A stretch of 61,108 nt of DNA from Pseudobutyrivibrio ruminis (GTDB lineage: Bacteria; Bacillota; Clostridia; Lachnospirales; Lachnospiraceae), in contig SVES01000016.1 in assembly GCA_015057305.1 (NCBI GenBank), forward strand, positions 1 through 61,108, read 5' to 3'. The notes below the pieces were generated by a model. That model did not search any database. It had not been told where the DNA came from and saw only the letters and a program-made list of their open reading frames with translations. Below, one piece after another: positions 49,687-59,912 of the stretch (its first letter is position 1; each line of letters starts with the position of its first letter). The position numbers and the translations under genes are program-made.

Positions 49687-51768
49687 ATGGGAAACAAAAA
49701 AGGTAGTTTATCAATTACAAGCGAAAATATTTTTCCAGTGATTAAGAAATGGTTATATTCTGATCATGACATTTTTTATAGAGAGCTTATCTCAAATGGT
49801 TGCGATGCAATTACTAAGCTAAAGAAGTTAGATATGATGGGAGAGTATTCACTTCCACTTGATTACAAGGCTAAAATTCAGGTTATCGTTAGCCCAGAGG
49901 ACAAGACTCTTACATTCATTGATAATGGTCTTGGAATGACAGCTGACGAGGTAGACGAATATATAAATCAGATTGCTTTTTCAGGTGCTACAGATTTCCT
50001 TGAAAAGTATAAGGATAAGGCAGATAGTGACCAGATTATAGGACACTTTGGTCTAGGCTTTTATTCAGCATTTATGGTAGCTGATGAGGTTCATATCGAT
50101 ACACTTTCATACAAGGATGGAGCAAAGGCTGTTCACTGGGAGTGCGATGGCGGCACAGATTATGAAATGGGCGATGGTGACTGGGACCAGGTAGGTACTA
50201 AAATCACATTGTTCTTAAATGAGGACTGTCTTGAGTTTGCTAACGAGTATAGAGCTCGTGAAGTAATCGAAAAGTACTGCTCATTTATGCCTACAGAAAT
50301 CTATCTTTCTAAGAAGGATGCACCAGAGGAATACGAGACAATCGATGTTGCTGACAAGCGTGACACAGACAAGGTTATCGAGGAGATTCATGAGGAAGCA
50401 AAATTCGAAGAGAAAGAAAAAGAGGATGGTACTAAGGAGCAGGTAGAGGTATCTCCTGCAAAGGACAAGCTCAAGATTGTTAAGCGCCCAGTTCCACTTA
50501 ATGAGACACATCCACTTTGGACAAAGAATCCTGCTGAATGTACTGAGGAAGAATATAAGGCATTTTATCGTGACGTATTCCATGATTATAAGGAACCACT
50601 TTTCTGGATTCATCTTAACATGGATTATCCGTTCAATCTCAAGGGTATCTTATACTTCCCTAAGATTAATACAGAGTACGATTCAATCGAGGGTACAATC
50701 AAGCTTTACAATAACCAGGTATTTATCGCTGACAACATTAAGGAGGTTATACCAGAGTTCTTAATGCTTCTCAAGGGTGTTATTGATTGCCCAGATTTAC
50801 CACTTAACGTTTCACGTTCTGCACTTCAGAATGACGGATTTGTTACAAAGATTTCTGAGTATATCACAAAGAAGGTTGCTGATAAGCTCACAGGAATGTG
50901 CAAGACAGAAAAAGAGTCCTACGAAAAATATTGGGATGATATAGCACCATTCATCAAATATGGTTGCTTAAAGGACAATAAGTTCTGTGACAAGATGAAT
51001 GACTACATCCTATTTAAGGATATTAACGATAAATACATTACACTTCCAGAGTTGCTTGTCAAAGAAGATGTAGAGACTACTGATGAAAATGGTGAATCGG
51101 TCGAGGCAGAGGTTGTCGAGGAAGAGAAGAATGATGACTCAAAGGACAAAGAGCCAGAGGATACTCGAAAGACTGTATACTACGTAACAGATATGAATCA
51201 GCAGGGCCAATATGTAAGCATGTTCAAGGAACAGGGCATGAATGCAGTTATTCTTGACCACGCAATTGATACATCTTTCATTACACAGCTTGAGCAACGC
51301 AATGAAAACTATAAGTTCTGCCGTATTGATGCTGATGTAACAGATTCTATGGTAGAGGAAACAGCAGAGGATGAATTAAAAACTGAAACAGAAACTCTTA
51401 CAGAGGTATTCAGAAAAGCCCTTAATAATCAAGGCTTGGATGTGAAGGTTGAGAAGTTTAAGAACAAGGATTTATCTTCAATGCTTACTGTATCAGAAGA
51501 AAGCAGACGTATGCAGGATATGATGAAGATGTATGCTATGGGTGGCATGGATATGGGAATGTTTGGTTCTGCTTCAGAAACACTTGTACTAAATGCTAAT
51601 AATGAGTTAGTACAATATATTCTTGAGAATAATGATTCTGAAAATGCTCCAATCTTTGCAGCTCAATTATATGATTTGGCAAAGATAGCTAACGCACCAC
51701 TTTCGCCAGAGGCTATGACAGAATTTGTAGCAAGATCAAATAAGATAATGATGCTTTTAACAAAATAG
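49687..51768 (+). CDS. htpG: Molecular chaperone HtpG (Hsp90)
   Basis: Product of 693 aa, cytoplasmic Hsp90. The ATP-binding domain has ELISNGCDAITKLKKL (about residues 35-50), FIDNGLGMTADE and GHFGLGFYSAFMV. The middle domain contains the phosphate-contacting Arg in LNVSRSALQND. Two charged insertions (about 235-262, and about 460-490 with EVVEEEKNDD-like sequence) lengthen it over the 624-aa E. coli form. AAAGGAGAG precedes ATG 49687. A perfect CIRCE element upstream makes it HrcA-controlled, unlike B. subtilis htpG. Confidence 0.97.
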   Translation: MGNKKGSLSITSENIFPVIKKWLYSDHDIFYRELISNGCDAITKLKKLDMMGEYSLPLDYKAKIQVIVSPEDKTLTFIDNGLGMTADEVDEYINQIAFSGATDFLEKYKDKADSDQIIGHFGLGFYSAFMVADEVHIDTLSYKDGAKAVHWECDGGTDYEMGDGDWDQVGTKITLFLNEDCLEFANEYRAREVIEKYCSFMPTEIYLSKKDAPEEYETIDVADKRDTDKVIEEIHEEAKFEEKEKEDGTKEQVEVSPAKDKLKIVKRPVPLNETHPLWTKNPAECTEEEYKAFYRDVFHDYKEPLFWIHLNMDYPFNLKGILYFPKINTEYDSIEGTIKLYNNQVFIADNIKEVIPEFLMLLKGVIDCPDLPLNVSRSALQNDGFVTKISEYITKKVADKLTGMCKTEKESYEKYWDDIAPFIKYGCLKDNKFCDKMNDYILFKDINDKYITLPELLVKEDVETTDENGESVEAEVVEEEKNDDSKDKEPEDTRKTVYYVTDMNQQGQYVSMFKEQGMNAVILDHAIDTSFITQLEQRNENYKFCRIDADVTDSMVEETAEDELKTETETLTEVFRKALNNQGLDVKVEKFKNKDLSSMLTVSEESRRMQDMMKMYAMGGMDMGMFGSASETLVLNANNELVQYILENNDSENAPIFAAQLYDLAKIANAPLSPEAMTEFVARSNKIMMLLTK

Positions 51769-51815
51769 CAAATTGTTATATAAAATAATAGGATTGCAAA
51801 CTTGCAATAAAATAT

Positions 51816-51846
51816 AACGGCAGACGGTAAGGTCTGCCGTTTTTTG
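51816..51846 (+). terminator. Intrinsic terminator of htpG
   Basis: AACGGCAGAC (51816-51825) pairs with GTCTGCCGTT (51832-51841) and runs into a T-tract. A small ATTGCAA/TTGCAAT hairpin lies just upstream. Confidence 0.93.
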
Positions 51847-51979
51847 AATATTCGGGTAATTGTATCAGAATTGTATTGAAAATTTTGTTGTAATGTGATG
51901 AATTTGTGAATAAATCATTGAAAAAGTGTGTTTAATCCGTTATCATTTTAATATAGAAGATTATTATTTGGGGGTAGCT

Positions 51980-53614
51980 ATGGCTAGCGCTAGTACAAAA
52001 AAGTGGTGGAAAAATGCAATTATATATCAAATATATCCACGTTCCTTTTGCGATAGCAATGGAGATGGTATAGGAGATATTCCTGGCATTATTTCAAAAT
52101 TGCATTATTTAAAGGAATTGGGAGTAGATGTTATTTGGTTAAGCCCCGTTTATCTTAGTCCAAACTTCGACAACGGATATGATATTTCTGACTATATGCA
52201 GATTAATCCTGAGTTTGGCACTATGGGAGATATGGAACGATTGATTAGTCGTGCCAAAAGGCTTGGCATAAAAATAATAATGGATTTGGTAATTAATCAT
52301 ACATCAGACGAGCATGAGTGGTTCAAAAAAGCTCTAGAAGGTGATAAAAAATACCGAGAGTACTATTATTTCAGAGAAGGAAAAGGTCATAGACCACCTA
52401 ACAATTGGACCTCCTTTTTTGGAGGCAAAGCCTGGACGAAGACAGATAAGGGTGATTACTATCTGCATTTGTTTAGTAAGAAACAGCCCGACCTTAATTG
52501 GCATAACCCGGATGTCTACAAAGAAGTGACGGATATTATGCGTTTCTGGCTGGATAAGGGTGTTTCTGGATTCCGTTGCGACGTTATTAATATTATTTAT
52601 AAAGAGACTCTCGAAAATGGTAAGCGACATTTCGCCCTTACAGGTAAGGAGCATTATTTAAATACCGAAGGTTGTCATGAATTAATACAAAGATTCAATT
52701 CTGAAATCTGGAGCAAATATAAAACCTTTATTGTAGGTGAGAGTGTATTTGTAACACCTCCAGAGGCAAAGCTTCTTAGTGACGAAAGCCGCAAGGAATT
52801 GGATGCGGTATTTTTCTTTGAACACATGGATGTAGATAGCAGGGGAGTGAAATGGTTTAAAAAGAAATATAGACCATGCAAGCTTATCAAGATTTTAGAT
52901 AAATGGCAGGATGCACTTGAATTTCCGGCTAATTATTTAGAAAATCACGATCAGGTTAGGTCTGTTAACCATTTCGGAAATACTGGAAAATATTGGGAAA
53001 AAAGTGCCAAGCTTTTATGTGGCTTGAATTTGTCACTTAGAGGAATACCTTTTATATACGAAGGTGAAGAAATTGGCATGACAAATGGTGATTTTAGGGG
53101 TCTTCGCGACATAAAAGATATTGAGTCCTATAATATTAATCAGTCTATGAAGAAAATGTTATTTATGCATTCTGTTAGACGTAAGCTGATTTTGAGGACT
53201 ACCAGAGACAATGCAAGAACTCCAGTACAGTGGGATTCTAGTGAGGGTGCTGGATTCACTACAGGCACTCCGTGGATTAAGATTAATGCCAACAAATCTT
53301 ATATAAATGTAGAATCGGAAAGCCAAGACGAGGGAAGCATACTTAATTTCTACAAGCAAATGATTGAGTTTAGAAAAGGCTCACAAGCCCTTGTAGAGGG
53401 AACCTACCGTAGGGTTGCTTCTCCTAATGATGTATACATATTTACCAGAGAATCCACCGAAGAACGCCTGTATATTTATTGTAATCTAACTGCATTCAAC
53501 AGGTCAGTAGAATTCTATGGTGACAAAATAATATTTGATAACTATGATGCCAATGAAAGAGAAAACTTTTATCTAAAACCTTACGAATTCCGCATCGTAG
53601 CATCCAACATTTAA
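51980..53614 (+). CDS. GH13 alpha-glucosidase (oligo-1,6-glucosidase-like)
   Basis: Product of 544 aa. The (beta/alpha)8 barrel motifs are WLSPVYLSPNFDNGYDISDY, MDLVINHTSDEH (region I), GFRCDVINII with nucleophile D201, VGESVF with acid/base E254, and NHDQVR with D324. The DVIN pattern is that of GH13 subfamily 31, which cuts terminal alpha-1,6 or alpha-1,4 glucosides and trehalulose-like sugars. There is no signal peptide, so it acts in the cytoplasm on imported sugars. ATG 51980 follows GGGGG by 6 bases; an upstream TTG at 51926 is weaker. It may work with the ABC importer at 44.9-48 kb, although htpG separates them. Confidence 0.94.
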   Translation: MASASTKKWWKNAIIYQIYPRSFCDSNGDGIGDIPGIISKLHYLKELGVDVIWLSPVYLSPNFDNGYDISDYMQINPEFGTMGDMERLISRAKRLGIKIIMDLVINHTSDEHEWFKKALEGDKKYREYYYFREGKGHRPPNNWTSFFGGKAWTKTDKGDYYLHLFSKKQPDLNWHNPDVYKEVTDIMRFWLDKGVSGFRCDVINIIYKETLENGKRHFALTGKEHYLNTEGCHELIQRFNSEIWSKYKTFIVGESVFVTPPEAKLLSDESRKELDAVFFFEHMDVDSRGVKWFKKKYRPCKLIKILDKWQDALEFPANYLENHDQVRSVNHFGNTGKYWEKSAKLLCGLNLSLRGIPFIYEGEEIGMTNGDFRGLRDIKDIESYNINQSMKKMLFMHSVRRKLILRTTRDNARTPVQWDSSEGAGFTTGTPWIKINANKSYINVESESQDEGSILNFYKQMIEFRKGSQALVEGTYRRVASPNDVYIFTRESTEERLYIYCNLTAFNRSVEFYGDKIIFDNYDANERENFYLKPYEFRIVASNI

Positions 53615-53623
53615 CCAAACGTA

Positions 53624-53653
53624 AAAGCCAGCTCCCTAGTGGAAGCTGGCTTT
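53624..53653. terminator. Bidirectional terminator after GH13
   Basis: AAAGCCAGCT (53624-53633) pairs with AGCTGGCTTT (53644-53653). A short T-run follows on the minus strand, so it also serves the activase side. Confidence 0.75.
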
Positions 53654-53666
53654 AGTATTTAGATGA

Positions 53667-53756
53667 GCCTGTAGTAGACAAGCTATAATAATTCTCAAGC
53701 GAAGCGTGTTGCTGAGCGGAGAATTCATTATGCTTGTCTGCGTAACAGGCGGGTTT
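53667..53756. repeat. Long palindromic element, copy 2
   Basis: Arms GCCTGT...GACAAGC (53667-53683) and GCTTGTC...ACAGGC (53732-53750) flank ATTCTC (53691-53696) / GAGAAT (53719-53724). The loop CAAGCGAAGC...GCTGAGCG (53696-53718) is nearly the same as in copy 1 at 2929-2953, although the stems differ by base-pair-preserving changes. It lies between convergent GH13 and activase genes, as copy 1 does. Confidence 0.8.
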
Positions 53757-53759
53757 TAA

Positions 53760-56700
53760 TTACTCAGCCTTGGCTAAGTTTTTATTTGCTGTAGAAAGCA
53801 TAAGCTTAATTCTGTTCAGCTGGTTTACCTCTGAAGCACCTGGATCATAGTCGATGGCTACAATATTAGCTTCTGGATGTTCATGGCGAATACGCTTAAT
53901 TACACCTTTACCAACTACGTGGTTAGGCAAGCATCCGAAAGGCTGAATACATACAATATTGCTTGCACCTGTTTCAATGAGCTCAAGCATTTCGCCTGTA
54001 AGGAACCAACCTTCACCAGTCTGGTTACCGATTGAAACAATTTCCTTTGCGTTTGCTGCAGTATCTGTAATATATGCTGGAGCAGTAAATCTCTTTGACT
54101 TGTTAAATTCATCTCTGGCAGCACTTCTGAGCCACTCAAAGAACTTGATTCCCATATTGCAGAAGAACTTGGTTTTACGGCTGGCTCCAAGGTTTTCTTC
54201 CTTGAAGTTAGCATTGTAAAAGCTGTAGAGTAGGAAGTCTGTAAGGTCTGGAACAACAGCCTCAGCACCTTCTTGCTCTAGAAGCTCAGCAAGCTGATTG
54301 TTAGCAGCTGGAAGGAACTTAACAAGGATTTCTCCTACGATACCAACACGTGGCTTCTTAAGGCCTTCAATAATAGGAAGGTTGTCGAAATCACGAATCA
54401 TTTCACGGCACATTCTTTTGAATTTGCCATGAGAAAGCATCTTTGTGCTAGAAACAAATTCTACAATTTTCTTTTTCCACTGGTCATGAAGCTGGTCAGT
54501 AGAACCCTTTACAGACTCATAAGGACGTACTCTGTATACACAGCGAAGCAAAATATCACCAAAGGTAAGAGCATAAAGACCATGCTGGATAAGGCTAGGT
54601 GTAAGCTTAAATCCTGGGTTTGGCTCAAAACCATTTAGGTTTAGTGATATTACAGGAACATCTGGGTAGCCTGCTTTTGCAAGGGCACGTCTGATAAATC
54701 CAATGTAGTTTGATGCGCGGCAGCCACCACCAGTCTGAGAAATAAGAAGGGCAGTGCGGCTCATATCAAATTCGCCTGTATCGATTGCAGCCATAAGCTG
54801 ACCGATTACCATAAGTGAAGGATAGCATGCATCATTGTTAACGTATTTCAAACCTACATCTACACAGGTACGTGTAGGGATATCAGGAATCACCAGGTTG
54901 TAACCGGCTGCATTAAATGCAGGCTCGATTAAATCGAAGTGGATAGGTGACATCTGTGGGCAGAGGATTGTGTAATTCTTCTTCATTTCCTCTGTAAATA
55001 CGATACGGTTGTAGTTAGCTGGAACAATAGTGCGCTCCTGCTTTTTCTTTTTCTTAACACGAAGTGCGGCAAGTAGAGAACGAACTCTAATACGAGCAGC
55101 ACCAAGGTTGTTAACCTCGTCAATCTTAAGACATGTGTAAATCTTGCCTGACTGAGTAAGAATATCAGAAACCTGGTCAGTAGTAACAGCATCAAGTCCA
55201 CAACCAAATGAGTTAAGCTGAATTAAATCAAGGTTGTCATGCTTCTTAACATAGTTTGCAGCTGAGTACATACGAGAGTGGAACATCCACTGATCCATAA
55301 CGATAAGAGGACGCTCAACCTCTCCAAGGTTTGAAATAGAATCCTCTGTAAGTACAGCGATGCCGTAGCTGTTAATAAGCTCTGGAATACCGTGGTTAAT
55401 CTCTGGGTCCACATGGTAAGGGCGGCCTGCAAGAACAATACCGTGCTTGCCTGTTTCCTCTAAGTATTTTAGAACCTCAGCACCCTTAGCATACATATCA
55501 TTTCTGAAATGCTCCTGCTCAAGCCATGCAGCGTGGGCCGCGGCCTTAACCTCAGAAGCGTCAATGTCAAACTCTTCCTTAAATACCTTCTCAAGCTGAG
55601 TTGTAAGAATCTCCTCAGAAGAGAAAGCCATAAATGGATTAAGGAAACGAACCTTACCAGTTGTAATTTCGTCCACGTTGTTCTTAATGTTTTCTGCATA
55701 AGATGTAACGATAGGGCAGTTGTAGTGGTTGTTAGAATCAGGGAATTCATTTCTTTCGTATGGAATACATGGATAGTAAATGAAGTCCACATTTCCCTCA
55801 TTAATCAGCCACTGAACATGACCGTGTGCCATCTTGGCAGGGTAGCATTCTGACTCAGATGGGATAGATTCGATACCCATTTCGTAAACCTTACGATTTG
55901 AGCGAGGGGAGAGAACTACTCTAAATTTAAGAGCCTTAAAGAATGTAGCCCAGAATGGGTAATTCTCATAAAGGTTAAGTACACGTGGAATACCAACTTT
56001 ACCACGGGTTGCTTCTTCCTCAGAAAGAGGCTCGTAATCAAACAATCTGTTGTATTTATATTCATAAAGGTTAGGGATGTTTTCTTTGTTTTTAACACCG
56101 CCTGCACCCTTTTCACATCTGTTACCAGTGATGAATGAACGACCGCCAGAGAATCTGTTGATTGTAAGTAAGCAGTGGTTCACGCAGCCCTGACAACGTG
56201 TAAGCTTTGTATCAAATGTAAGATTGTTAATTTCATCAATGCCAAGTGTAGTGGTGGTAGGATTCTCCTCGTAGCGCTCCTTTGCGATAAGTGCACATCC
56301 GAAGGCGCCCATGATACCTGCAATATCAGGACGAACTACATTAACACCTGCTACCTTCTCAAGGGAACGAAGAACAGCATCATTGTAGAATGTACCACCC
56401 TGAACAACGATGTTCTTACCAAGCTCTGATGCATCAGAAAGCTTGATAACCTTGAAAAGGGCATTCTTTATAACTGAGTAAGCAAGACCAGAAGAAATAT
56501 CTGCAACTGAAGCGCCTTCCTTCTGTGCCTGCTTAACCTTTGAATTCATAAATACTGTACATCTTGTACCAAGGTCGATAGGGTTAAGGGCAAAAAGTGC
56601 TTCCTCGGCAAAATCCTGAACGGTGAAATCAAGTGACTTAGCGAAAGTCTCGATGAAAGAACCACAACCAGAAGAACATGCTTCGTTAAGCTGTACGCTA

Positions 56701-58013
56701 TCAACTACGCCGTTTTTGATGCGGATACATTTCATATCCTGACCACCGATATCAAGGATACAATCTACATCAGGGTTGAAGAATGCTGCAGCATAGTAGT
56801 GAGCAATTGTCTCAACCTCGCCATCATCAAGCTGAAGTGCAGCCTTAAGTAAAGCTTCACCGTAACCTGTAGAGCAAGAATGTACAATATGTGTATCCTC
56901 AGGCATTATAGAGTAAATTTCCTTAAGTGCCTTAAGGGAAGTAGCAAGTGGGCTACCATTATTGCTAGAGTAGAATGAGTAAAGCAGTGTGCCGTCATCA
57001 CCTACAACTGCAAGCTTTGTAGTTGTAGAACCAGCATCAATACCAAGGTAAACATTACCGTGATAGTTTGCTAAATCACCCTTCTTAACCTCTGCCTTGG
57101 CATGTCTGTCCTTGAATGCTCTAAAATCATCCTCGCTATCAAATAATGGTTCAAGTCTTGCAACCTCAAAGTCCATCTTAATTCCCTGAGAAAGCTTGTC
57201 GATAAGGTCATCCATAGGAACGTTATTTTCTTCCTTAGAATTAAGAGCAGAACCGATGGCTGCAAAAAGGTGAGAGTTATCAAGTAAGATAGCATGCTCA
57301 TCATCTAATTTAAGTGTACGGATAAATGCCTCTCTAAGCTGATCCAAAAAGTGAAGTGGACCACCAAGAAATGCTACGTGACCGCGTATAGGCTTACCGC
57401 AGGCAAGGCCAGAAATAGTCTGGTTAACCACAGCCTGGAAAATAGAAGCAGATAAATCCTCCTTAGAAGCGCCTTCGTTGATAAGTGGCTGAATATCAGT
57501 CTTGGCGAATACACCACATCTAGCAGCAATTGGGTAAATAGCCTTATAGTCCTTAGCATATTTGTTAAGGCCAGGAGCATCTGTCTGAAGAAGGGAAGCC
57601 ATCTGGTCAATGAAAGAACCTGTACCACCAGCACAGATACCATTCATACGCTGTTCCACATTACCATTTTCAAAATAGATGATTTTGGCATCCTCACCAC
57701 CAAGCTCGATAGCAACATCTGTCTGTGGAGCATAGTGAGTAAGGGCAGTAGAAACCGCAATAACCTCCTGTACAAATTCCACGCCTAAGTGCTTAGCAAG
57801 AGTAAGTCCGCCACTTCCTGTAATCATAGGACGCACCTGAATCTTGCCAAGTGCAGACTTGGCCTGTGTTAATAAATCGGTGAGAGTCTGCTGAATATTA
57901 GCAAAGTGTCTCTGATAATCTGAAAATAAAAGCTTGTTATCGTCATCGAGAACAGCAATTTTTACTGTTGTAGAGCCGATATCAATGCCCAGTTTGAATA
58001 ATTTGTTTTCCAT
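53760..58013 (-). CDS. Giant 2-hydroxyacyl-CoA dehydratase activase-type protein
   Basis: Product of 1417 aa. Two BcrAD/HgdC-like ATPase domains come first: domain 1 (about 5-260) with LGIDIGSTT and Cys127 and Cys166; domain 2 (about 322-580) with LGIDAGSTT and Cys446, Cys450 and Cys485. In HgdC the equivalent two Cys per subunit hold a [4Fe-4S] cluster between monomers. A Cys cluster (C607, C610, C614, C633) follows, then a DUF2229-like region (about 680-900) and a dehydratase-subunit-like region (about 1000-1400). A one-chain activator plus partner is known in Clostridia; its substrate is unknown. Minus-strand start at 58013 after an AAAGAAAAGAT leader; no strong Shine-Dalgarno. Confidence 0.9.
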   Translation of the reverse strand: MENKLFKLGIDIGSTTVKIAVLDDDNKLLFSDYQRHFANIQQTLTDLLTQAKSALGKIQVRPMITGSGGLTLAKHLGVEFVQEVIAVSTALTHYAPQTDVAIELGGEDAKIIYFENGNVEQRMNGICAGGTGSFIDQMASLLQTDAPGLNKYAKDYKAIYPIAARCGVFAKTDIQPLINEGASKEDLSASIFQAVVNQTISGLACGKPIRGHVAFLGGPLHFLDQLREAFIRTLKLDDEHAILLDNSHLFAAIGSALNSKEENNVPMDDLIDKLSQGIKMDFEVARLEPLFDSEDDFRAFKDRHAKAEVKKGDLANYHGNVYLGIDAGSTTTKLAVVGDDGTLLYSFYSSNNGSPLATSLKALKEIYSIMPEDTHIVHSCSTGYGEALLKAALQLDDGEVETIAHYYAAAFFNPDVDCILDIGGQDMKCIRIKNGVVDSVQLNEACSSGCGSFIETFAKSLDFTVQDFAEEALFALNPIDLGTRCTVFMNSKVKQAQKEGASVADISSGLAYSVIKNALFKVIKLSDASELGKNIVVQGGTFYNDAVLRSLEKVAGVNVVRPDIAGIMGAFGCALIAKERYEENPTTTTLGIDEINNLTFDTKLTRCQGCVNHCLLTINRFSGGRSFITGNRCEKGAGGVKNKENIPNLYEYKYNRLFDYEPLSEEEATRGKVGIPRVLNLYENYPFWATFFKALKFRVVLSPRSNRKVYEMGIESIPSESECYPAKMAHGHVQWLINEGNVDFIYYPCIPYERNEFPDSNNHYNCPIVTSYAENIKNNVDEITTGKVRFLNPFMAFSSEEILTTQLEKVFKEEFDIDASEVKAAAHAAWLEQEHFRNDMYAKGAEVLKYLEETGKHGIVLAGRPYHVDPEINHGIPELINSYGIAVLTEDSISNLGEVERPLIVMDQWMFHSRMYSAANYVKKHDNLDLIQLNSFGCGLDAVTTDQVSDILTQSGKIYTCLKIDEVNNLGAARIRVRSLLAALRVKKKKKQERTIVPANYNRIVFTEEMKKNYTILCPQMSPIHFDLIEPAFNAAGYNLVIPDIPTRTCVDVGLKYVNNDACYPSLMVIGQLMAAIDTGEFDMSRTALLISQTGGGCRASNYIGFIRRALAKAGYPDVPVISLNLNGFEPNPGFKLTPSLIQHGLYALTFGDILLRCVYRVRPYESVKGSTDQLHDQWKKKIVEFVSSTKMLSHGKFKRMCREMIRDFDNLPIIEGLKKPRVGIVGEILVKFLPAANNQLAELLEQEGAEAVVPDLTDFLLYSFYNANFKEENLGASRKTKFFCNMGIKFFEWLRSAARDEFNKSKRFTAPAYITDTAANAKEIVSIGNQTGEGWFLTGEMLELIETGASNIVCIQPFGCLPNHVVGKGVIKRIRHEHPEANIVAIDYDPGASEVNQLNRIKLMLSTANKNLAKAE

Positions 58014-58136
58014 AAAAATCTTTTCTTTCTTATTAAAATGTTTTTAATTCAACATGGGCTATTATATATGTAGACTCAAAAATATACAATAAACAAATTA
58101 TTAAATATGTTATAAATGAGACTGTGAAAATTCCCC

Positions 58137-58228
58137 TTTACAAATCCCTCCTTATGTTGTAATATCTCAAAGTAATTGAGCGTTTTTTTATTTGAAGAGA
58201 GGTTCTTCAAAAAAAAAACGCTTTTTTT
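58137..58228 (+). promoter_or_regulatory. pyrG leader: promoter and attenuator-like terminator
   Basis: TTTACA (58137-58142) and TAATAT (58160-58165) have a 17-base spacer. A hairpin follows: GCG plus a T-run plus TTGAAGA (58180-58198) pairs with TCTTCAA plus an A-run plus CGC (58204-58221), then TTTTTTT. This stands just before the pyrG ribosome site, so transcription can be cut in the leader. CTCAA/TTGAG at 58166-58180 overlaps its base and could compete. The GGG start used for CTP sensing in B. subtilis is not seen. Confidence 0.75.
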
Positions 58229-58259
58229 ATGTCAAAATATATTTTATAAGGAGCATAAA

Positions 58260-59852
58260 ATGACAAAGCATGTATTTGTAACTGGTGGTGTAGTATCAGG
58301 GCTAGGAAAAGGTATTACAGCAGCATCACTTGGACGTCTACTTAAAATGCGAGGTTATAAGGTGGCTTCCCAAAAGCTGGATCCTTATATGAATGTGGAC
58401 CCTGGCACTATGAGCCCATATCAGCATGGTGAGGTTTTCGTTACAGATGATGGTGCCGAGACTGATTTGGATTTGGGACACTATGAGCGTTTTATTGATG
58501 AGAGTCTTAATAAATATTCAAATCTTACATCTGGTAAGGTGTATTGGAATGTCCTTAATAGAGAGCGCAAGGGCGAATATTTGGGACAGACAGTTCAGGT
58601 TATTCCTCATATTACAGAGGAAATAAAGCGTTTCATATACATGGGTGCAGAAACTTCTGACTGTGATATTCTAATCACTGAGATAGGTGGAACAACTGGT
58701 GATATTGAGTCTCAGCCATTTCTTGAAGCTATCCGTCAGGTTTCCCTTGAGAGAGGCCGAGAAAATTGCTTATTTATCCATGTAACACTTGTTCCATGGC
58801 TTTCAGGCTCAGAGGAGCACAAATCAAAGCCAACCCAACATTCTGTTAAGGAACTTCAATCACTTGGTATTGCTCCAAATATAATTGTTTGCCGTGTGGA
58901 CCATCCACTAGAGCAGTCTATTAAGGATAAGATTTCTTTATTCTGTAATGTAAAGAAGGATTGTGTAATCGAAAATGACACGCTTGATTGTCTATATGAA
59001 GCACCACTTATGATGCATAAGTATGGGCTTGATGATGTTGTTTGCCGTGAGCTTGGGCTAGAAAATCCTGCTCCAAAGATTGAGGAATGGGAGAAGATGG
59101 TAGACACAATAAAGGGTCTTAAGAAGGTAACAAAGATTGCTATTGTTGGTAAATATGTTGCCCTTCATGATGCCTACCTTTCTGTACGTGAGGCACTTTA
59201 TCACGGTGGATATGCAAATGATGCTCATGTAGAAATTGAATGGGTGGATTCAGAAAAAATCACAAAGGAAAACGTTAAAGCAGTCCTTGGTGGTGTAGAT
59301 GGAATCCTTGTTCCAGGTGGTTTTGGAGATAGAGGTGTAGAAGGAAAAATTGCCGCTTGCCAATTCGCACGTGAAAATGATATACCTTATTTGGGAATAT
59401 GCCTTGGTATGCAGGTGGCTGCCATCGAATTTGCCCGTAACGTATGTGGCCTTGAGGATGCGAATTCCAGAGAGTTTAATAGTACAGGAAAGAATTGCGT
59501 AATTGACCTTATGGAAGAACAGATGGCTGTTCTTAGAAAGGGCGGTACAATGCGTCTTGGGGCTTATCCTTGTGCAGTTCAAAAGGGCACTAAGCTATTT
59601 GAAGCCTATGGCAACGAGAATATCTCAGAACGCCACAGACATAGATTTGAGTTTAACAATTCATATAGACAGCTTATGACTGATAGCGGACTTACTATTT
59701 CTGGTACATCCCCTAATGATGAGGTTGTTGAAGCTATCGAGGTTTCGGCTAATAAGTTCCATGTAGGTGTTCAGTTCCACCCAGAATTTAAGAGCCGTCC
59801 CAATAAGCCACATCCACTGTTTGCTGCCTTTATCAAAGCAAGCCTTATGTAA
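58260..59852 (+). CDS. pyrG: CTP synthase
   Basis: Product of 530 aa that makes CTP from UTP, ATP and glutamine. The synthetase domain opens with [17 protein letters not shown], followed by [13 protein letters not shown] and [13 protein letters not shown]. The glutaminase domain carries the nucleophile Cys in LGICLGMQ, with the His/Glu pair in FHPEFKSR. Length is standard. I chose ATG 58260 (AAGGAG 6 bases upstream) rather than the longer frame from 58176, which would read through the leader terminator. It is controlled by leader attenuation (see the leader feature). Confidence 0.97.
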   Translation: MTKHVFVTGGVVSGLGKGITAASLGRLLKMRGYKVASQKLDPYMNVDPGTMSPYQHGEVFVTDDGAETDLDLGHYERFIDESLNKYSNLTSGKVYWNVLNRERKGEYLGQTVQVIPHITEEIKRFIYMGAETSDCDILITEIGGTTGDIESQPFLEAIRQVSLERGRENCLFIHVTLVPWLSGSEEHKSKPTQHSVKELQSLGIAPNIIVCRVDHPLEQSIKDKISLFCNVKKDCVIENDTLDCLYEAPLMMHKYGLDDVVCRELGLENPAPKIEEWEKMVDTIKGLKKVTKIAIVGKYVALHDAYLSVREALYHGGYANDAHVEIEWVDSEKITKENVKAVLGGVDGILVPGGFGDRGVEGKIAACQFARENDIPYLGICLGMQVAAIEFARNVCGLEDANSREFNSTGKNCVIDLMEEQMAVLRKGGTMRLGAYPCAVQKGTKLFEAYGNENISERHRHRFEFNNSYRQLMTDSGLTISGTSPNDEVVEAIEVSANKFHVGVQFHPEFKSRPNKPHPLFAAFIKASLM

Positions 59853-59912
59853 ACTGGTGGATGGGGTATATACCACAGGTTCCAATAAATATTTATATAA
59901 AAGGAGAATAAT

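Noticed and set aside
59853-59912. Purine riboswitch before the purine permease
   Set aside because: The gap is only 60 bases, too short for the aptamer, and the conserved loop strings are absent.
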